DNA of 51,187 nt from Rhizobiales bacterium TMED25 (GTDB lineage Bacteria; Pseudomonadota; Alphaproteobacteria; Rhizobiales; TMED25), in the NCBI GenBank assembly GCA_002168075.1, contig NHCE01000007.1, positions 105,548-156,734 on the forward strand, read 5' to 3'. Numbering within the stretch: the stretch's first letter is position 1; each line of letters starts with the position of its first letter. The notes beneath the pieces were generated by a model. It made no database searches and was not told the origin of the DNA. It was given only the letters and a program-made list of their open reading frames with translations. A program made the position numbers and the translations under genes. Positions 9,207-18,783 of the stretch are shown piece by piece.

Positions 9207-9923
9207 ATGGAATTTAAAGACTCAGGTATTATAATTTCAATAAAAAAATTCGGTGAAAGTGCGGGTTTACTAGAAGTTATAACTGAGAACCACGGCAGAC
9301 ACATGGGGTTAGTCAGGGGGTATCAGTCAAAAAATAATAAGGCCCTTCTGCAGCCAGGAAATACACTTGATCTTATTTGGCGTGCTCGATTATCAGAACA
9401 TTTGGGTGTTTTTAATTACGAACTAGCTACCTCAAGATCCCATATGTTAATGATAAACAAAATTGCAATTATTGTATTACAAAATATGATTCCGCATCTA
9501 AAATTATTACCTGAAAGGGAAATATTCAGTAATATTTTTTACCTTACAGAAAATACACTTGATCTTTTATGTGATGATACAAAAATCATTGAAAATTTTA
9601 TAAAGTGGGAATTATTTTTCTTAAAAGAACTGGGCTATGGGGTTGATTTCTCTGAATGTGCAGTAACAAGAACAAAAAATAATTTAAAGTATGTGTCTCC
9701 AAAATCACGAAGGGCTGTCTCAAAAATTATCGGGGATCCATACAAAGATAAATTATTAGAAATTCCAGCTTTCCTCCTAGGTGATCATAAATCAAAAAAA
9801 AATGATTTAGTTAAAGGTCTTTTATTAACAGAATTCTTTCTCAAACAAGACTTGTATATTCCAATGGAATTAAAAATAACTACTTTTCGTGATAGTCTTT
9901 ATAAATTACTTAATAACAATTAA
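9207..9923 (+). CDS. recO: DNA repair protein RecO
   Basis: RecO works with RecF and RecR to load RecA on SSB-coated single-stranded DNA. The N-terminal OB-fold begins MEFKDSGIIISIKKFGE, and the LVRGYQSKNNKALLQPG segment is characteristic. The alphaproteobacterial C-terminal pattern CAVT...YVSPKSRRAVS is present; only one cysteine of the zinc-finger region seen in some other RecO proteins remains. The 238 residues are of normal length. It lies between era and parC, a common alphaproteobacterial order. Confidence 0.92.
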   Translation: MEFKDSGIIISIKKFGESAGLLEVITENHGRHMGLVRGYQSKNNKALLQPGNTLDLIWRARLSEHLGVFNYELATSRSHMLMINKIAIIVLQNMIPHLKLLPEREIFSNIFYLTENTLDLLCDDTKIIENFIKWELFFLKELGYGVDFSECAVTRTKNNLKYVSPKSRRAVSKIIGDPYKDKLLEIPAFLLGDHKSKKNDLVKGLLLTEFFLKQDLYIPMELKITTFRDSLYKLLNNN

Positions 9924-9938
9924 AGTGAGAACGAGTCT

Positions 9939-12185
9939 TTGACAGTAAATAAAGAAATTAAAATAAAATCTGATTTTGTGGACGTTCTAAAGGAAAAGTA
10001 TCTATCCTATGCTTTATCAACAATCACGGACAGAGCTCTGCCTGACGTTCGAGATGGATTAAAACCTGTGCACAGAAGATTACTTTATGCAATGTCTGAG
10101 TTAAAGCTAGGATCTGAAAACTCATTTAAAAAATGTGCAAGGGTTGTCGGGGATGTGATTGGAAAATACCATCCTCACGGAGAACAAGCTGTTTACGATG
10201 CTCTTGTTAAACTAGCTCAAGATTTTTCCCATAGATATCCCTTGATTCAAGGGCAAGGTAATTTTGGAAATATAGATGGAGATAATCCAGCGGCTATGAG
10301 ATATACAGAGTCGAGGCTTACTTATATTTCTGAGCTAATTATGGAAAAAATGAATGATAAGACTATTGATTTTGTTGGTAATTATGATGAGTCAGAATTT
10401 GAACCTAAAGTTTTCCCATCTTCATTTCCAAATTTACTTGCAAATGGTTCCAGTGGAATTGCAGTCGGTATGGCCACAAATATTCCACCTCATAATATTT
10501 TAGAAATTTTAAATATGGCTCTTAAGCTGATAGAAAATAGGGATATTTCTGATTCTCAATTAATGAGTGATTTTTTTGGCCCTGATTTCCCAACAGGTGG
10601 ACTTATTACGAGTAGCAGAGAAGAAATTAACGAAATATATTCAAAGGGACGTGGAACAATAAAATTACGATGTAGATGGGAAGAAATAAAAGATAAAAGC
10701 AGTTACTCTATAAAAATAACGGAAATTCCTTTTGGCATTCAAAAGTCAAAATTAATAGAGAAACTCGCTGACTGCGTAATAAATAAAAGTATACCGGAAA
10801 TATCAGATATTCGTGACGAGTCGGATGAAAAGGTCTGCATAATAATAAAACCAAAAAATAAGGACATTACATCAAAGCAATTAATGAGTAAGATATTTCA
10901 ATTATCTGATCTCGAAATTAGCCTATCCATTAATATGAATGTTCTACAAGATGGTGACAATAAGGTGCCAAAAGTACTCAGTATAAAGAACATCTTAGAG
11001 CAATGGCTAGATCATAGACATGAGATGTTGATAAAAAGTAATCAATATTATTTAGAAAGAGCAGAAAATAGGATTCACAATCTTGAGGGTTATCTGGTTG
11101 TTTATTTGAATATGGACCGGGTTATAGCAATTATACGTAATAGTGATAGTCCAAAAGATGATTTAATAACTGCCTTTGAATTATCAGAAAGGCAAGCCGA
11201 TTCAATTTTGGATATGAAGCTGAGATCTCTGAGAAAATTGGAAGAGCTTGTGATAAAGAAGGATCTAAAAAATCTTATGAAAGAGCGGAATGGAATAAAA
11301 TTACTACTTGGTTCCAAAATCAAGCAAAAAAATGAAATGATAAATCAGATAATTCATTTACAAAATCGATTTCACGACAATGCATACTTAAAGAAGATGG
11401 GTACTCGGCTAACTGGTTTTGAAGATGGAGCAGCTAATGAGTATAAAATTGATCAAATAGTAAGCCCAGTTACTCTGGTTTTAACAGACAAAGGTTGGTT
11501 AAAAACATTTTCCGGACATGAGATCGAAAATCAAGAAATAAAAATTAAAGATGGTGATAGTATCAAATATCTACACAGACTTTATAGTAATGATAGGGTT
11601 CTTTTGTTTTCAAATTATGGGAAGGCTTACAGCTTATATTTAGATAAGGTAAACTTGAGTTTGATGGATTATCAGCCAATAAGGCGGTTCATCAATCTAG
11701 ATTCGGATGAGGAAATTATAGAATTAATATTAGATGATAGTAGTAATCAAGAATTAGTAATGATTTCTGTTCGTGGGAAAGGTCTTATTGTCGAGCAAAC
11801 GAAAATGTTTTCCTCAACAAAAAATGGAAAGAGAGTCATGAGATTTACAAATACAGAAGATTATTTGAAACTTATATTTCCAATTAAGGGTTCGCATATT
11901 GCAATGTTTAATAGCTCGGGTAATCTTCTGGTTTTTAATCATATGGAATTAAAAAGAATGACTCAAGGTTCTGGTATTATCTTTCAAAGAGTTAAAACTG
12001 CTGAAATAGTTGATGCAAAAACACTAAGCCCTGATGATGGTATAACACTGATTAGCGTAAAAAATAAAAGATCTAAGTTTCAGCTTAAAGATCTTGAAAA
12101 CTATATTGCTGATAGGGGTAGAGTTGGAAAAAGAATTGCAATTTCAAATATACATAATTTCTTTTTTGAGAAGAGATCAGATTAA
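9939..12185 (+). CDS. parC: DNA topoisomerase IV subunit A
   Basis: ParC is the DNA-cleaving subunit of topoisomerase IV, which unlinks replicated chromosomes. The catalytic R121-Y122 pair lies in [11 protein letters not shown], after [13 protein letters not shown]. The length (748), the short C-terminal beta-pinwheel and the position after recO favour ParC over GyrA. No ATG lies upstream of the conserved [11 protein letters not shown] segment (about residues 18-28), so the TTG at 9939, behind a purine-rich GAGAACGAG, is the best start. The residue matching E. coli Ser80 is Gln83 here ([10 protein letters not shown]). It converges with mscS, with only 8 bases between the stops. Confidence 0.93.
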   Translation: MTVNKEIKIKSDFVDVLKEKYLSYALSTITDRALPDVRDGLKPVHRRLLYAMSELKLGSENSFKKCARVVGDVIGKYHPHGEQAVYDALVKLAQDFSHRYPLIQGQGNFGNIDGDNPAAMRYTESRLTYISELIMEKMNDKTIDFVGNYDESEFEPKVFPSSFPNLLANGSSGIAVGMATNIPPHNILEILNMALKLIENRDISDSQLMSDFFGPDFPTGGLITSSREEINEIYSKGRGTIKLRCRWEEIKDKSSYSIKITEIPFGIQKSKLIEKLADCVINKSIPEISDIRDESDEKVCIIIKPKNKDITSKQLMSKIFQLSDLEISLSINMNVLQDGDNKVPKVLSIKNILEQWLDHRHEMLIKSNQYYLERAENRIHNLEGYLVVYLNMDRVIAIIRNSDSPKDDLITAFELSERQADSILDMKLRSLRKLEELVIKKDLKNLMKERNGIKLLLGSKIKQKNEMINQIIHLQNRFHDNAYLKKMGTRLTGFEDGAANEYKIDQIVSPVTLVLTDKGWLKTFSGHEIENQEIKIKDGDSIKYLHRLYSNDRVLLFSNYGKAYSLYLDKVNLSLMDYQPIRRFINLDSDEEIIELILDDSSNQELVMISVRGKGLIVEQTKMFSSTKNGKRVMRFTNTEDYLKLIFPIKGSHIAMFNSSGNLLVFNHMELKRMTQGSGIIFQRVKTAEIVDAKTLSPDDGITLISVKNKRSKFQLKDLENYIADRGRVGKRIAISNIHNFFFEKRSD

Positions 12186-12193
12186 GTAAAAAA

Positions 12194-13240
12194 CTATTCT
12201 TTTGATATGTGTAATGTCTGCGTAGGATAAGCAAAATCAATTTTTAACTCTTCGAACTTCTTGAATATCTCATAGTTAATTCCCTGTTGAACTTTCATAT
12301 ATTCATTATAATCGTTGCCGGGCGCGGATACATAAAAAACAATTTCGAATAATAGTGAAGAGTCACCAAAACTCTTAAAGTTTGCTCTATCAAACCTTGC
12401 AAATTCTGCGTTTTCAATTATTTTTTCAATAATCTCTGGTATTTTCGTTAAAAGATTATGGGGCGTTTGATATACAACTCCAAGTTCAAATATTGCCCTT
12501 CTCTCTTTCATTCTTTTATAGTTTCTAACTCTACTTCCCAATAAGTCAGCATTTGAGCAAACAAGTTCTTCTCCGGATAGAGCTCTTATTCTAGTTGTTT
12601 TAATACCAATTTGTTCAACTGTTCCTGAAATATCACCAACAACAATGTAATCATCTATTTCAAATGGTTTATCAAGCACAATTGCTAATGACGCAAATAG
12701 ATCACTGAGTATATTTTGCGCTGCAAGTGCAATTGCAATACCACCAATACCTAGGCCCGCAACTAGTGCCGTTATATCAATTCCTATATTTTCAACACAA
12801 AGTAGGAGTGCGATTGACCAAATAATAGATCTGGCAATAAATTTAATTAACGATACTGCATTCTTTACCTGACTTTTCTTTTTATTTGTTTCGAATTTAT
12901 TACTATTTGTGATCAAGTATGTAGCAACACCATCTATAATGTATGCAGCTTGTATGAAAAATATTAGCGAAAGTAGTATTTGAATTGTTGTTACAATTGA
13001 ATAATTATGAAAAATTATCTGAGAAGTAAATAAGAACAGAAGCAAGAAGACACCAATATTGTGAAACCTACTTAGTATTATATTTACTATTTGGAATAAG
13101 TTACCTTTTCCTTTTATTCGAGCCACAATTCTATTCTTCATCCACGCAAAAAATAAATATAACAATATACTTACTAGGATATTTACTCCTCCGTAGAGGG
13201 CAATATCAAAATAGTTAGTTGAGATCAAATCAAGATTCAT
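12194..13240 (-). CDS. MscS-family mechanosensitive channel
   Basis: This is a small-conductance mechanosensitive channel that releases solutes on hypo-osmotic shock. There are about four N-terminal membrane segments. The pore-lining helix has the Gly/Ala pattern ALVAGLGIGGIAIALAAQN, followed by the beta-domain signature DKPFEIDDYIVVGDISGTVE and IRALSGEELVCSNADLL. The ATG at 13240 overlaps the hemB stop by 11 bases and follows a GGATGG purine stretch. In-frame ATGs at 13252 and 13273 would lengthen the protein from 348 to 352 or 359 residues. It is probably co-transcribed with hemB. Confidence 0.88.
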   Translation of the reverse strand: MNLDLISTNYFDIALYGGVNILVSILLYLFFAWMKNRIVARIKGKGNLFQIVNIILSRFHNIGVFLLLFLFTSQIIFHNYSIVTTIQILLSLIFFIQAAYIIDGVATYLITNSNKFETNKKKSQVKNAVSLIKFIARSIIWSIALLLCVENIGIDITALVAGLGIGGIAIALAAQNILSDLFASLAIVLDKPFEIDDYIVVGDISGTVEQIGIKTTRIRALSGEELVCSNADLLGSRVRNYKRMKERRAIFELGVVYQTPHNLLTKIPEIIEKIIENAEFARFDRANFKSFGDSSLLFEIVFYVSAPGNDYNEYMKVQQGINYEIFKKFEELKIDFAYPTQTLHISKE

Positions 13241-14246
13241 TCTTATATCCATCCAGTAGTTTTTGTGCAACATCTATTGCTGAGTATGTTAGTATACCAT
13301 CTGCTCCAGCGCGTTTGAAGCATAATAAAGTTTCTATCATAACTTTATCAAAGTCAAGCCAGCCATTATTTGAGGCAGCTTTTAGTGAAGCATATTCTCC
13401 AGATACTTGATAGGCAAAAGTTGGAACTTTAAGTTGAGTTTTAATTTTCGAGATTATATCCAAATACGGTAAGCCGGGCTTTACCATTATCATATCAGCC
13501 CCTTCAGAAATATCTAAATCAGCTTCTCTTATAGCCTCATTTGCATTTGGGGTATCCATTTGATAAGTTTTTTTATCTCCCCTAAGACTTCCTTTAGATT
13601 TGATTGCATCCCTAAATGGACCATAGAATGCAGACGCATATTTTGCTGCATAAGACATTATTAACGTATCTGTATGTCCGTTTTTTTCTAGGCTCTCCCT
13701 TATTAAGTAAATTCTTCCATCCATCATGTCAGATGGAGCAATAATATCAGCTCCAGCATTAATTTGGTTTAGAGCTTGTTTGATTAATATATCGATAGTT
13801 TTATCGTTATCTATTATATCACCATTAAGAATTCCATCATGACCATGAGATGTGTAGGGATCAAGGGCCACATCAGCCATAACACCAATATCCGGAACTT
13901 TTTCTTTTATTGTAGTTATGGCACGGCAAATTAAATTATCTTTTTTGAAAGATTCCCTGGCATGCTCAGTTTTATTTTTATTATCGATAACAGGGAAAAT
14001 AGCAACAAGAGGGATGTTAACTTCTTGAGCTATTTTAACAATATCAACAAGTTTATCTATGGAGTGTCTATTTACAGATGGCATCGAGGCGATGGGTTCA
14101 ATTATATTTTTTCCTTCCATCACAAAGATAGGTAGAATTAGGTCATCGACAGATAAGCTGTTTTCTGCAACAAGTCGCCGGGTCCAGTCAAATTGTCTAT
14201 TTCTTCTCATCCTCGTATGAGGGTATCCATAGTTATTATTTTTCAT
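13230..14246 (-). CDS. hemB: Delta-aminolevulinic acid dehydratase (porphobilinogen synthase)
   Basis: HemB condenses two 5-aminolevulinate molecules to porphobilinogen, the second step of heme synthesis here. The two active-site lysines are K202 (SYAAKYASAFYGPF) and K256 (MVKPGLPY). In the metal-binding loop DVALDPYTSHGHDG, the zinc cysteines of the E. coli enzyme are replaced by Ala127, Asp129 and Asp137. This is the pattern of Mg-dependent, zinc-independent enzymes such as that of Bradyrhizobium. The 338 residues are normal. It is divergent from the L,D-transpeptidase gene, and hemA lies 1.5 kb away. Confidence 0.96.
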   Translation of the reverse strand: MKNNNYGYPHTRMRRNRQFDWTRRLVAENSLSVDDLILPIFVMEGKNIIEPIASMPSVNRHSIDKLVDIVKIAQEVNIPLVAIFPVIDNKNKTEHARESFKKDNLICRAITTIKEKVPDIGVMADVALDPYTSHGHDGILNGDIIDNDKTIDILIKQALNQINAGADIIAPSDMMDGRIYLIRESLEKNGHTDTLIMSYAAKYASAFYGPFRDAIKSKGSLRGDKKTYQMDTPNANEAIREADLDISEGADMIMVKPGLPYLDIISKIKTQLKVPTFAYQVSGEYASLKAASNNGWLDFDKVMIETLLCFKRAGADGILTYSAIDVAQKLLDGYKNES

Positions 14247-14350
14247 GATCTACAATGAATTTAAGGTAATATTTATTATTTTCTGTAATATTAATAATAT
14301 AATAATAATATAAAAAATAAGACTTGTAAATTATAGTAAGATTTATACTC

Positions 14351-15631
14351 ATGAAACTCTCATATCAAACAATAGTTTTGTATTTAATCATATCAGTTTC
14401 TTTTTTGCTGCCAATGAAATCAAATGCATCCACTGAACATAATTATTTTAATATACTTGAAAATACAAACGAGAATAGTTTATTCATTGTTGAGAATCCA
14501 ACATCAAATAAAGTAGAGAATAATTTACAATTGAATTCAGTTACTCGAAGTGCCACTTCTGGAGAAATTGAGTCATTGTTAAGCTATAATTCTTATCTAT
14601 CAATTCAGTCTGCTATCAAGAAATATCAGCAAATAAAATTTACTGGTGGGTGGCCTATATATTCCTACAACCCTGATTTAAAAATTGGGGATAGATCGCA
14701 ACAAATTATAAAATTAAGGCAAAGATTGTTAATAACGGGGGATATGGAGAAAAATATTGGAATACAGGATGTCTTTGATAGCTTTGTTGAAGAGGGAGTA
14801 AAGCAATTTCAATCTAGGCATGGATTAGAGGCTAATGGTAACTTAAATATAAATACAATTAATGCTCTTAATCAGAGTGTTGAGAGTAAGTTGAAACAGC
14901 TGGGAGCAAATAAAATAAGGTTATTGAATTATCTAACAAATACTAATGAAAAATATGTTTTAGTAAATATTCCAAGTAATAATTTATCTGTAATTCAGGA
15001 TAGTAGAGTAATTTTTGAAAGTAAGGTAATTGTTGGTAAAGAAGATAGGCAAACCCCGTTAATAAATAGTAATATTTATGAAGTTAATTTTTTCCCCTAT
15101 TGGCATGTGCCCAAGAGTATTGTGCAAAAAGATATCATAAAGGCTGTGCTTACTGATTCAAACTACCTTATAAAAAATAATATATTTGTCTATCAGGATT
15201 ATTATTATAAAGACCCTATTAATCCCAAATATATAAACTGGGAATCAGAAGAGCCATTACTTTTCAAATTCCGGCAAAATCCTGGTAATACCAACTCACT
15301 GGGAATTGCAAAAATAAATTTTGCAAATAAGCATGCAGTGTATTTGCATGATACACCTCAAAAACTTCTATTTAATGAAGATTTACGTTTATATAGTTCA
15401 GGTTGTGTCAGAGTTCAAAATATAGATGATCTAATAGAGGTGTTGCTATCAGAGAATACTAATTGGAATAGATCAAAATTAAATCAAATTCTCGATGAAA
15501 ATGAGACAATTACATTTAAGCTGCAAAAACAAGTGCCTATAAAGATTATTTATGTATCGGCATGGTTCAGTAATGGAGTAACACATTTTAGGAAAGATAT
15601 TTATGGCAAAGATGGCATAAAAAAATTATGA
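14351..15631 (+). CDS. L,D-transpeptidase with peptidoglycan-binding domain (YcbB/LdtD-like)
   Basis: A signal peptide (about residues 1-26, ending SNA) sends this 426-residue protein to the periplasm. A PG_binding_1 domain lies around 110-180 (LKIGDRSQQIIKLRQRL to VKQFQSRHGLEANG). A YkuD catalytic domain follows at about 200-370, with H333 in YLHDTPQK and the nucleophile C352 in YSSGCVRV. These enzymes make 3-3 crosslinks in peptidoglycan or attach proteins to it. The capping-loop insertion between the strands resembles E. coli LdtD. It ends in TGA. Confidence 0.88.
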   Translation: MKLSYQTIVLYLIISVSFLLPMKSNASTEHNYFNILENTNENSLFIVENPTSNKVENNLQLNSVTRSATSGEIESLLSYNSYLSIQSAIKKYQQIKFTGGWPIYSYNPDLKIGDRSQQIIKLRQRLLITGDMEKNIGIQDVFDSFVEEGVKQFQSRHGLEANGNLNINTINALNQSVESKLKQLGANKIRLLNYLTNTNEKYVLVNIPSNNLSVIQDSRVIFESKVIVGKEDRQTPLINSNIYEVNFFPYWHVPKSIVQKDIIKAVLTDSNYLIKNNIFVYQDYYYKDPINPKYINWESEEPLLFKFRQNPGNTNSLGIAKINFANKHAVYLHDTPQKLLFNEDLRLYSSGCVRVQNIDDLIEVLLSENTNWNRSKLNQILDENETITFKLQKQVPIKIIYVSAWFSNGVTHFRKDIYGKDGIKKL

Positions 15632-15685
15632 GAATATAAGGATTAATACTCACAAAATCATAGTTATGAGTTGGTCATAAAAGTA

Positions 15686-15694
15686 TGTGGATAA
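15686..15694 (-). promoter_or_regulatory. Perfect DnaA-box 9-mer upstream of hemA
   Basis: The minus strand reads TTATCCACA, the strict DnaA box, in the gap before hemA, about 75 bases before its ATG. One box is not an origin, but it could mediate DnaA binding or be chance in AT-rich DNA. Confidence 0.35.
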
Positions 15695-15768
15695 ATAATT
15701 TGTAACTTAACTCTCAAAACACTATCTATTATTTATAAAGAAACTCAAATTTATAAGGCTACATTTAA

Positions 15769-16989
15769 ATGAAAAATCAATATTTCCGGCACATAGAAGA
15801 TGCTTTAGGAACCGTAATTACCGAAGGTAGATATAGAACTTTTGCAAACATAACAAGGTCGTGTGGGGACTTTCCGTATGCAACATTTTTTGATGGGTTT
15901 GGTGTTGAAAAAAAAATCACTGTTTGGTGCTCTAATGATTACTTGGGTATGGGACAAAATAAAGTAGTAATAGAATCAATTAAAAATACTTTGGATACTA
16001 CAGGAGGCGGTTCAGGCGGAACCCGAAATATATCGGGAACTACAAGTCACCATGTTTTACTTGAGTCGAAGATCGCTGAATTGCATTGCAAAGAATCTGC
16101 ATTATTATTCTCATCAGGATATGTTGCAAATGACGCAACTTTGTCAACGCTATCAAAATTAATTCCAGATCTCGTGGTTTTATCGGATGAAGGTAATCAT
16201 GCCTCTATGATTGAAGGAATTAGACATGGCGGTTCAGCTAAAATGATTTTTAAACATAATGATCTTAAGGATCTTGAGGATAAGCTAATCAAACTTGGAA
16301 ATGAAAAGAATAAAATTATAGTATTTGAGTCTGTTTATTCTATGGATGGTGATATATGATGGATAAAAGAGATATGTGATTTAGCAGAAAAATATAATGC
16401 ACTAACTTACATTGATGAAGTGCATGCAGTTGGTCTATATGGAGAAAATGGTGCAGGTATTGCAGAAAAGTTAAACCAACTAGAGAGAATTGATGTAATT
16501 GAAGGCACGCTCGCAAAAGCATATGGGTTAATTGGAGGATATATAGCCGGTGACCGAAATTTGGTTGATGCAATACGGTCTTACGCCCCGGGATTTATTT
16601 TTACAACATCATTGCCGCCATCAATTGCAGCTGGCGCTTATAAAAGTATTGAATATCTTCAACATTCAGATGTTGAAAGAAAGATGATGCATGATAATGT
16701 TAATATTATTAAAAATAGACTCAATTCATTGCAACTTCCTCTGATTAAGAATAATAGTCATATTATACCAATATTAGTTGGCGACCCTGTCACAACAAAA
16801 AAGGTAACAGATCAATTACTGAGTGAATTTAATATATACGTTCAACCAATAAACTATCCAACTGTTCGCAAGGGAACTGAGAGGCTTCGAATTACCGCAA
16901 GTCCTTTTCACAAGAAGCACGATATTGATCATTTGGTGAATTCACTAGATATTATATGGAAAGATATGAAAATATCACGAGCTGCTTAA
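15769..16989 (+). pseudogene. hemA: 5-aminolevulinate synthase (hemA) interrupted by one in-frame TGA
   Basis: ALAS condenses glycine and succinyl-CoA with PLP to give 5-aminolevulinate, the start of heme synthesis in alphaproteobacteria. The frame from ATG 15769 to the TAA at 16989 spans 407 codons and is full length, but codon 197 (16357-16359) is TGA, in SMDGDI[16 protein letters not shown]. The family has Ala-Pro where TGA-TGG stands. Both sides stay in the same frame and are well conserved: GGGSGGTRNISG upstream, and [11 protein letters not shown] and the PLP lysine K250 in GTLAKAYG downstream. Neither half alone holds an active site. TGA ends several neighbouring genes (acpS, nusB, thiL, hemB, argC), so general recoding is unlikely. 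A sequencing error, a recent nonsense mutation or local readthrough remain possible. Confidence 0.9.
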
Positions 16990-17011
16990 TAATTCATAAA
17001 ATGGAGTAAAA

Positions 17012-18289
17012 ATGAAAAATAATTTCTTTACCAGTACAATTGCCGAGTCGGATCCAGATGTATACCAATCTATCAAAAGAGAAGTAGATAGACAAAAGTA
17101 TGGAATAGAATTAATTGCTTCTGAAAATATTGTTTCACAGGCAGTTCTCGAGGCGCAGGGATCAATTCTTACAAATAAATATGCGGAAGGTTATCCTAAA
17201 AAAAGGTATTACGGTGGGTGTATGTTTGTTGATGAGACAGAACAATTAGCTATTGATAGAGCTAAACAATTATTCAATTGTAATTTTGCTAATGTACAGC
17301 CTCATTCTGGATCACAAGCGAATCAGGCGGTGATGTTGGCTTTATTATCTCCTGGGGATACATTCATGGGGATGTCTCTTGCTGCTGGGGGACATTTAAC
17401 TCACGGAGCACCACCAAATTTATCAGGGAAATGGTTTCAAGCAGTTGGCTATGGTGTAAAAGAGGAAGATGCACTCTTAGATTACGAAGAAATTCATAAA
17501 CAAGCTTCCATATCAAAGCCTAAGTTGATCATTGCAGGAGGATCAGCGTATCCAAGGATAATTGACTTCGCAAAATTTAGAGATATCTGTGACGATGTTG
17601 GTGCATACCTTCTAGTTGATATGGCTCACTTCTCTGGACTAGTTGCCGGTAGGGCGTATCCTAGTCCATTTCCATATGCTGATATTATTACCAGTACCAC
17701 CCATAAAGTATTAAGAGGTCCGCGTGGTGGATTAATTCTCACTAACAGTGAAGAGTTGAATAAAAAAATAAATTCAGCAATATTTCCTGGTCTCCAAGGA
17801 GGGCCTATGTGTCATGTTATTGCTGCAAAGGCAATAGCATTTAAAGAGGCACTAACGGATGATTTTAGGGATTATGCAGCACAGGTTGTCAAAAACTCGG
17901 TTATACTAGCTGAAACTATTCAAAAAAGGGGTTTTGATATTGTTTCAGGTGGAACAGAAACGCATTTATCTCTCATTGATCTGAGACCTAAAGGATTAAC
18001 AGGAAAACTTGCGGAAAAGTCTCTCGAAAATGCTGGAATAACTTGTAATAAAAATGGTATTCCATTTGATCCTGAGTCTCCTTTTATAACATCGGGTATT
18101 CGCTTGGGTACACCAGCAGCAACATCAAGAGGATTTGGAGAAAAAGAATTTATCAAGGTTGGGAACCTTATTGGAGATGTTTTAGATGACTTATCAGTAA
18201 ATAAAGAGGATAATACATCAACAGAGCAAGATATATCGAAGAAAGTACTAGAATTGTGCAATGAGTATCCAATTTATCCGTTATTATAA
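17012..18289 (+). CDS. glyA: Serine hydroxymethyltransferase
   Basis: GlyA interconverts serine and glycine with tetrahydrofolate, supplying one-carbon units and the glycine used by ALAS. The PLP lysine is K232 in [13 protein letters not shown], and the N-terminal ELIASEN and YPKKRYYGG motifs are present. The length (425) is normal. A GGAG ribosome binding site precedes the ATG. It lies 22 bases after hemA and 14 before nrdR, so hemA-glyA-nrdR probably share a transcript. Confidence 0.97.
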   Translation: MKNNFFTSTIAESDPDVYQSIKREVDRQKYGIELIASENIVSQAVLEAQGSILTNKYAEGYPKKRYYGGCMFVDETEQLAIDRAKQLFNCNFANVQPHSGSQANQAVMLALLSPGDTFMGMSLAAGGHLTHGAPPNLSGKWFQAVGYGVKEEDALLDYEEIHKQASISKPKLIIAGGSAYPRIIDFAKFRDICDDVGAYLLVDMAHFSGLVAGRAYPSPFPYADIITSTTHKVLRGPRGGLILTNSEELNKKINSAIFPGLQGGPMCHVIAAKAIAFKEALTDDFRDYAAQVVKNSVILAETIQKRGFDIVSGGTETHLSLIDLRPKGLTGKLAEKSLENAGITCNKNGIPFDPESPFITSGIRLGTPAATSRGFGEKEFIKVGNLIGDVLDDLSVNKEDNTSTEQDISKKVLELCNEYPIYPLL

Positions 18290-18303
18290 TAATATAAAAT
18301 AAT

Positions 18304-18762
18304 ATGAGATGTCCCTACTGTTCAAATAAAGAAACTCAAGTAAGAGATTCTAGACCTTCAGAGGATAATTCAACAATTCGAAGAAGAAGAGTCTGCCCTG
18401 GTTGTGGAGGTAGATTTACCACATTTGAAAGAGTTCAACTCAGAGAATTATATGTCCTGAAAAGAACAGGCGAAAAAGTTATTTTTGATAGAGATAAGTT
18501 AATGCGGTCAGTCCAAGTCGCAACAAGAAAAAGACCCGTTGAAATAGATACATTAGAACAAATGGTGTCTGGTATAGTAAGACAGCTTGAAAATAGAGGT
18601 GAGATAGATATCGGAACTGAAATTATTGGAAAACTTATTATGGAAGGTTTAAGGCAAATAGACGAAGTTTCATATGTTAGATTTGCGTCAGTCTATAAAA
18701 ATTTTAGAGAAGCAAAAGATTTCGAAGAACTTCTTGAAGAAATTTCAGATAATAATACTTAG
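18304..18762 (+). CDS. nrdR: Transcriptional repressor NrdR
   Basis: NrdR represses ribonucleotide reductase genes, sensing ATP/dATP. An N-terminal zinc ribbon is formed by CPYC (3-6) and CPGC (31-34), followed by an ATP-cone domain ([18 protein letters not shown] onward). The length (152) matches the family. It lies between glyA and ribD, its usual place in alphaproteobacteria. No nrd genes are in this window. Confidence 0.96.
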   Translation: MRCPYCSNKETQVRDSRPSEDNSTIRRRRVCPGCGGRFTTFERVQLRELYVLKRTGEKVIFDRDKLMRSVQVATRKRPVEIDTLEQMVSGIVRQLENRGEIDIGTEIIGKLIMEGLRQIDEVSYVRFASVYKNFREAKDFEELLEEISDNNT

Positions 18763-18783
18763 TAATTAAAACTCAGAAATATT

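Noticed and set aside
15632-15768. Replication origin before hemA
   Set aside because: Only one DnaA box is present, without an array or unwinding element, and the usual oriC neighbours are absent.
16357-16359. Selenocysteine at the hemA TGA
   Set aside because: The site is not a redox or conserved cysteine position in ALAS, the following hairpin is too far away for a bacterial SECIS, and no Sec machinery is in view.
16357-16362. Genome-wide reassignment of TGA to tryptophan
   Set aside because: TGA is the stop of acpS, nusB, thiL, ribE, hemB, bamE, argC and the L,D-transpeptidase gene, and reading through would extend them into overlapping genes. Tryptophan positions use TGG.
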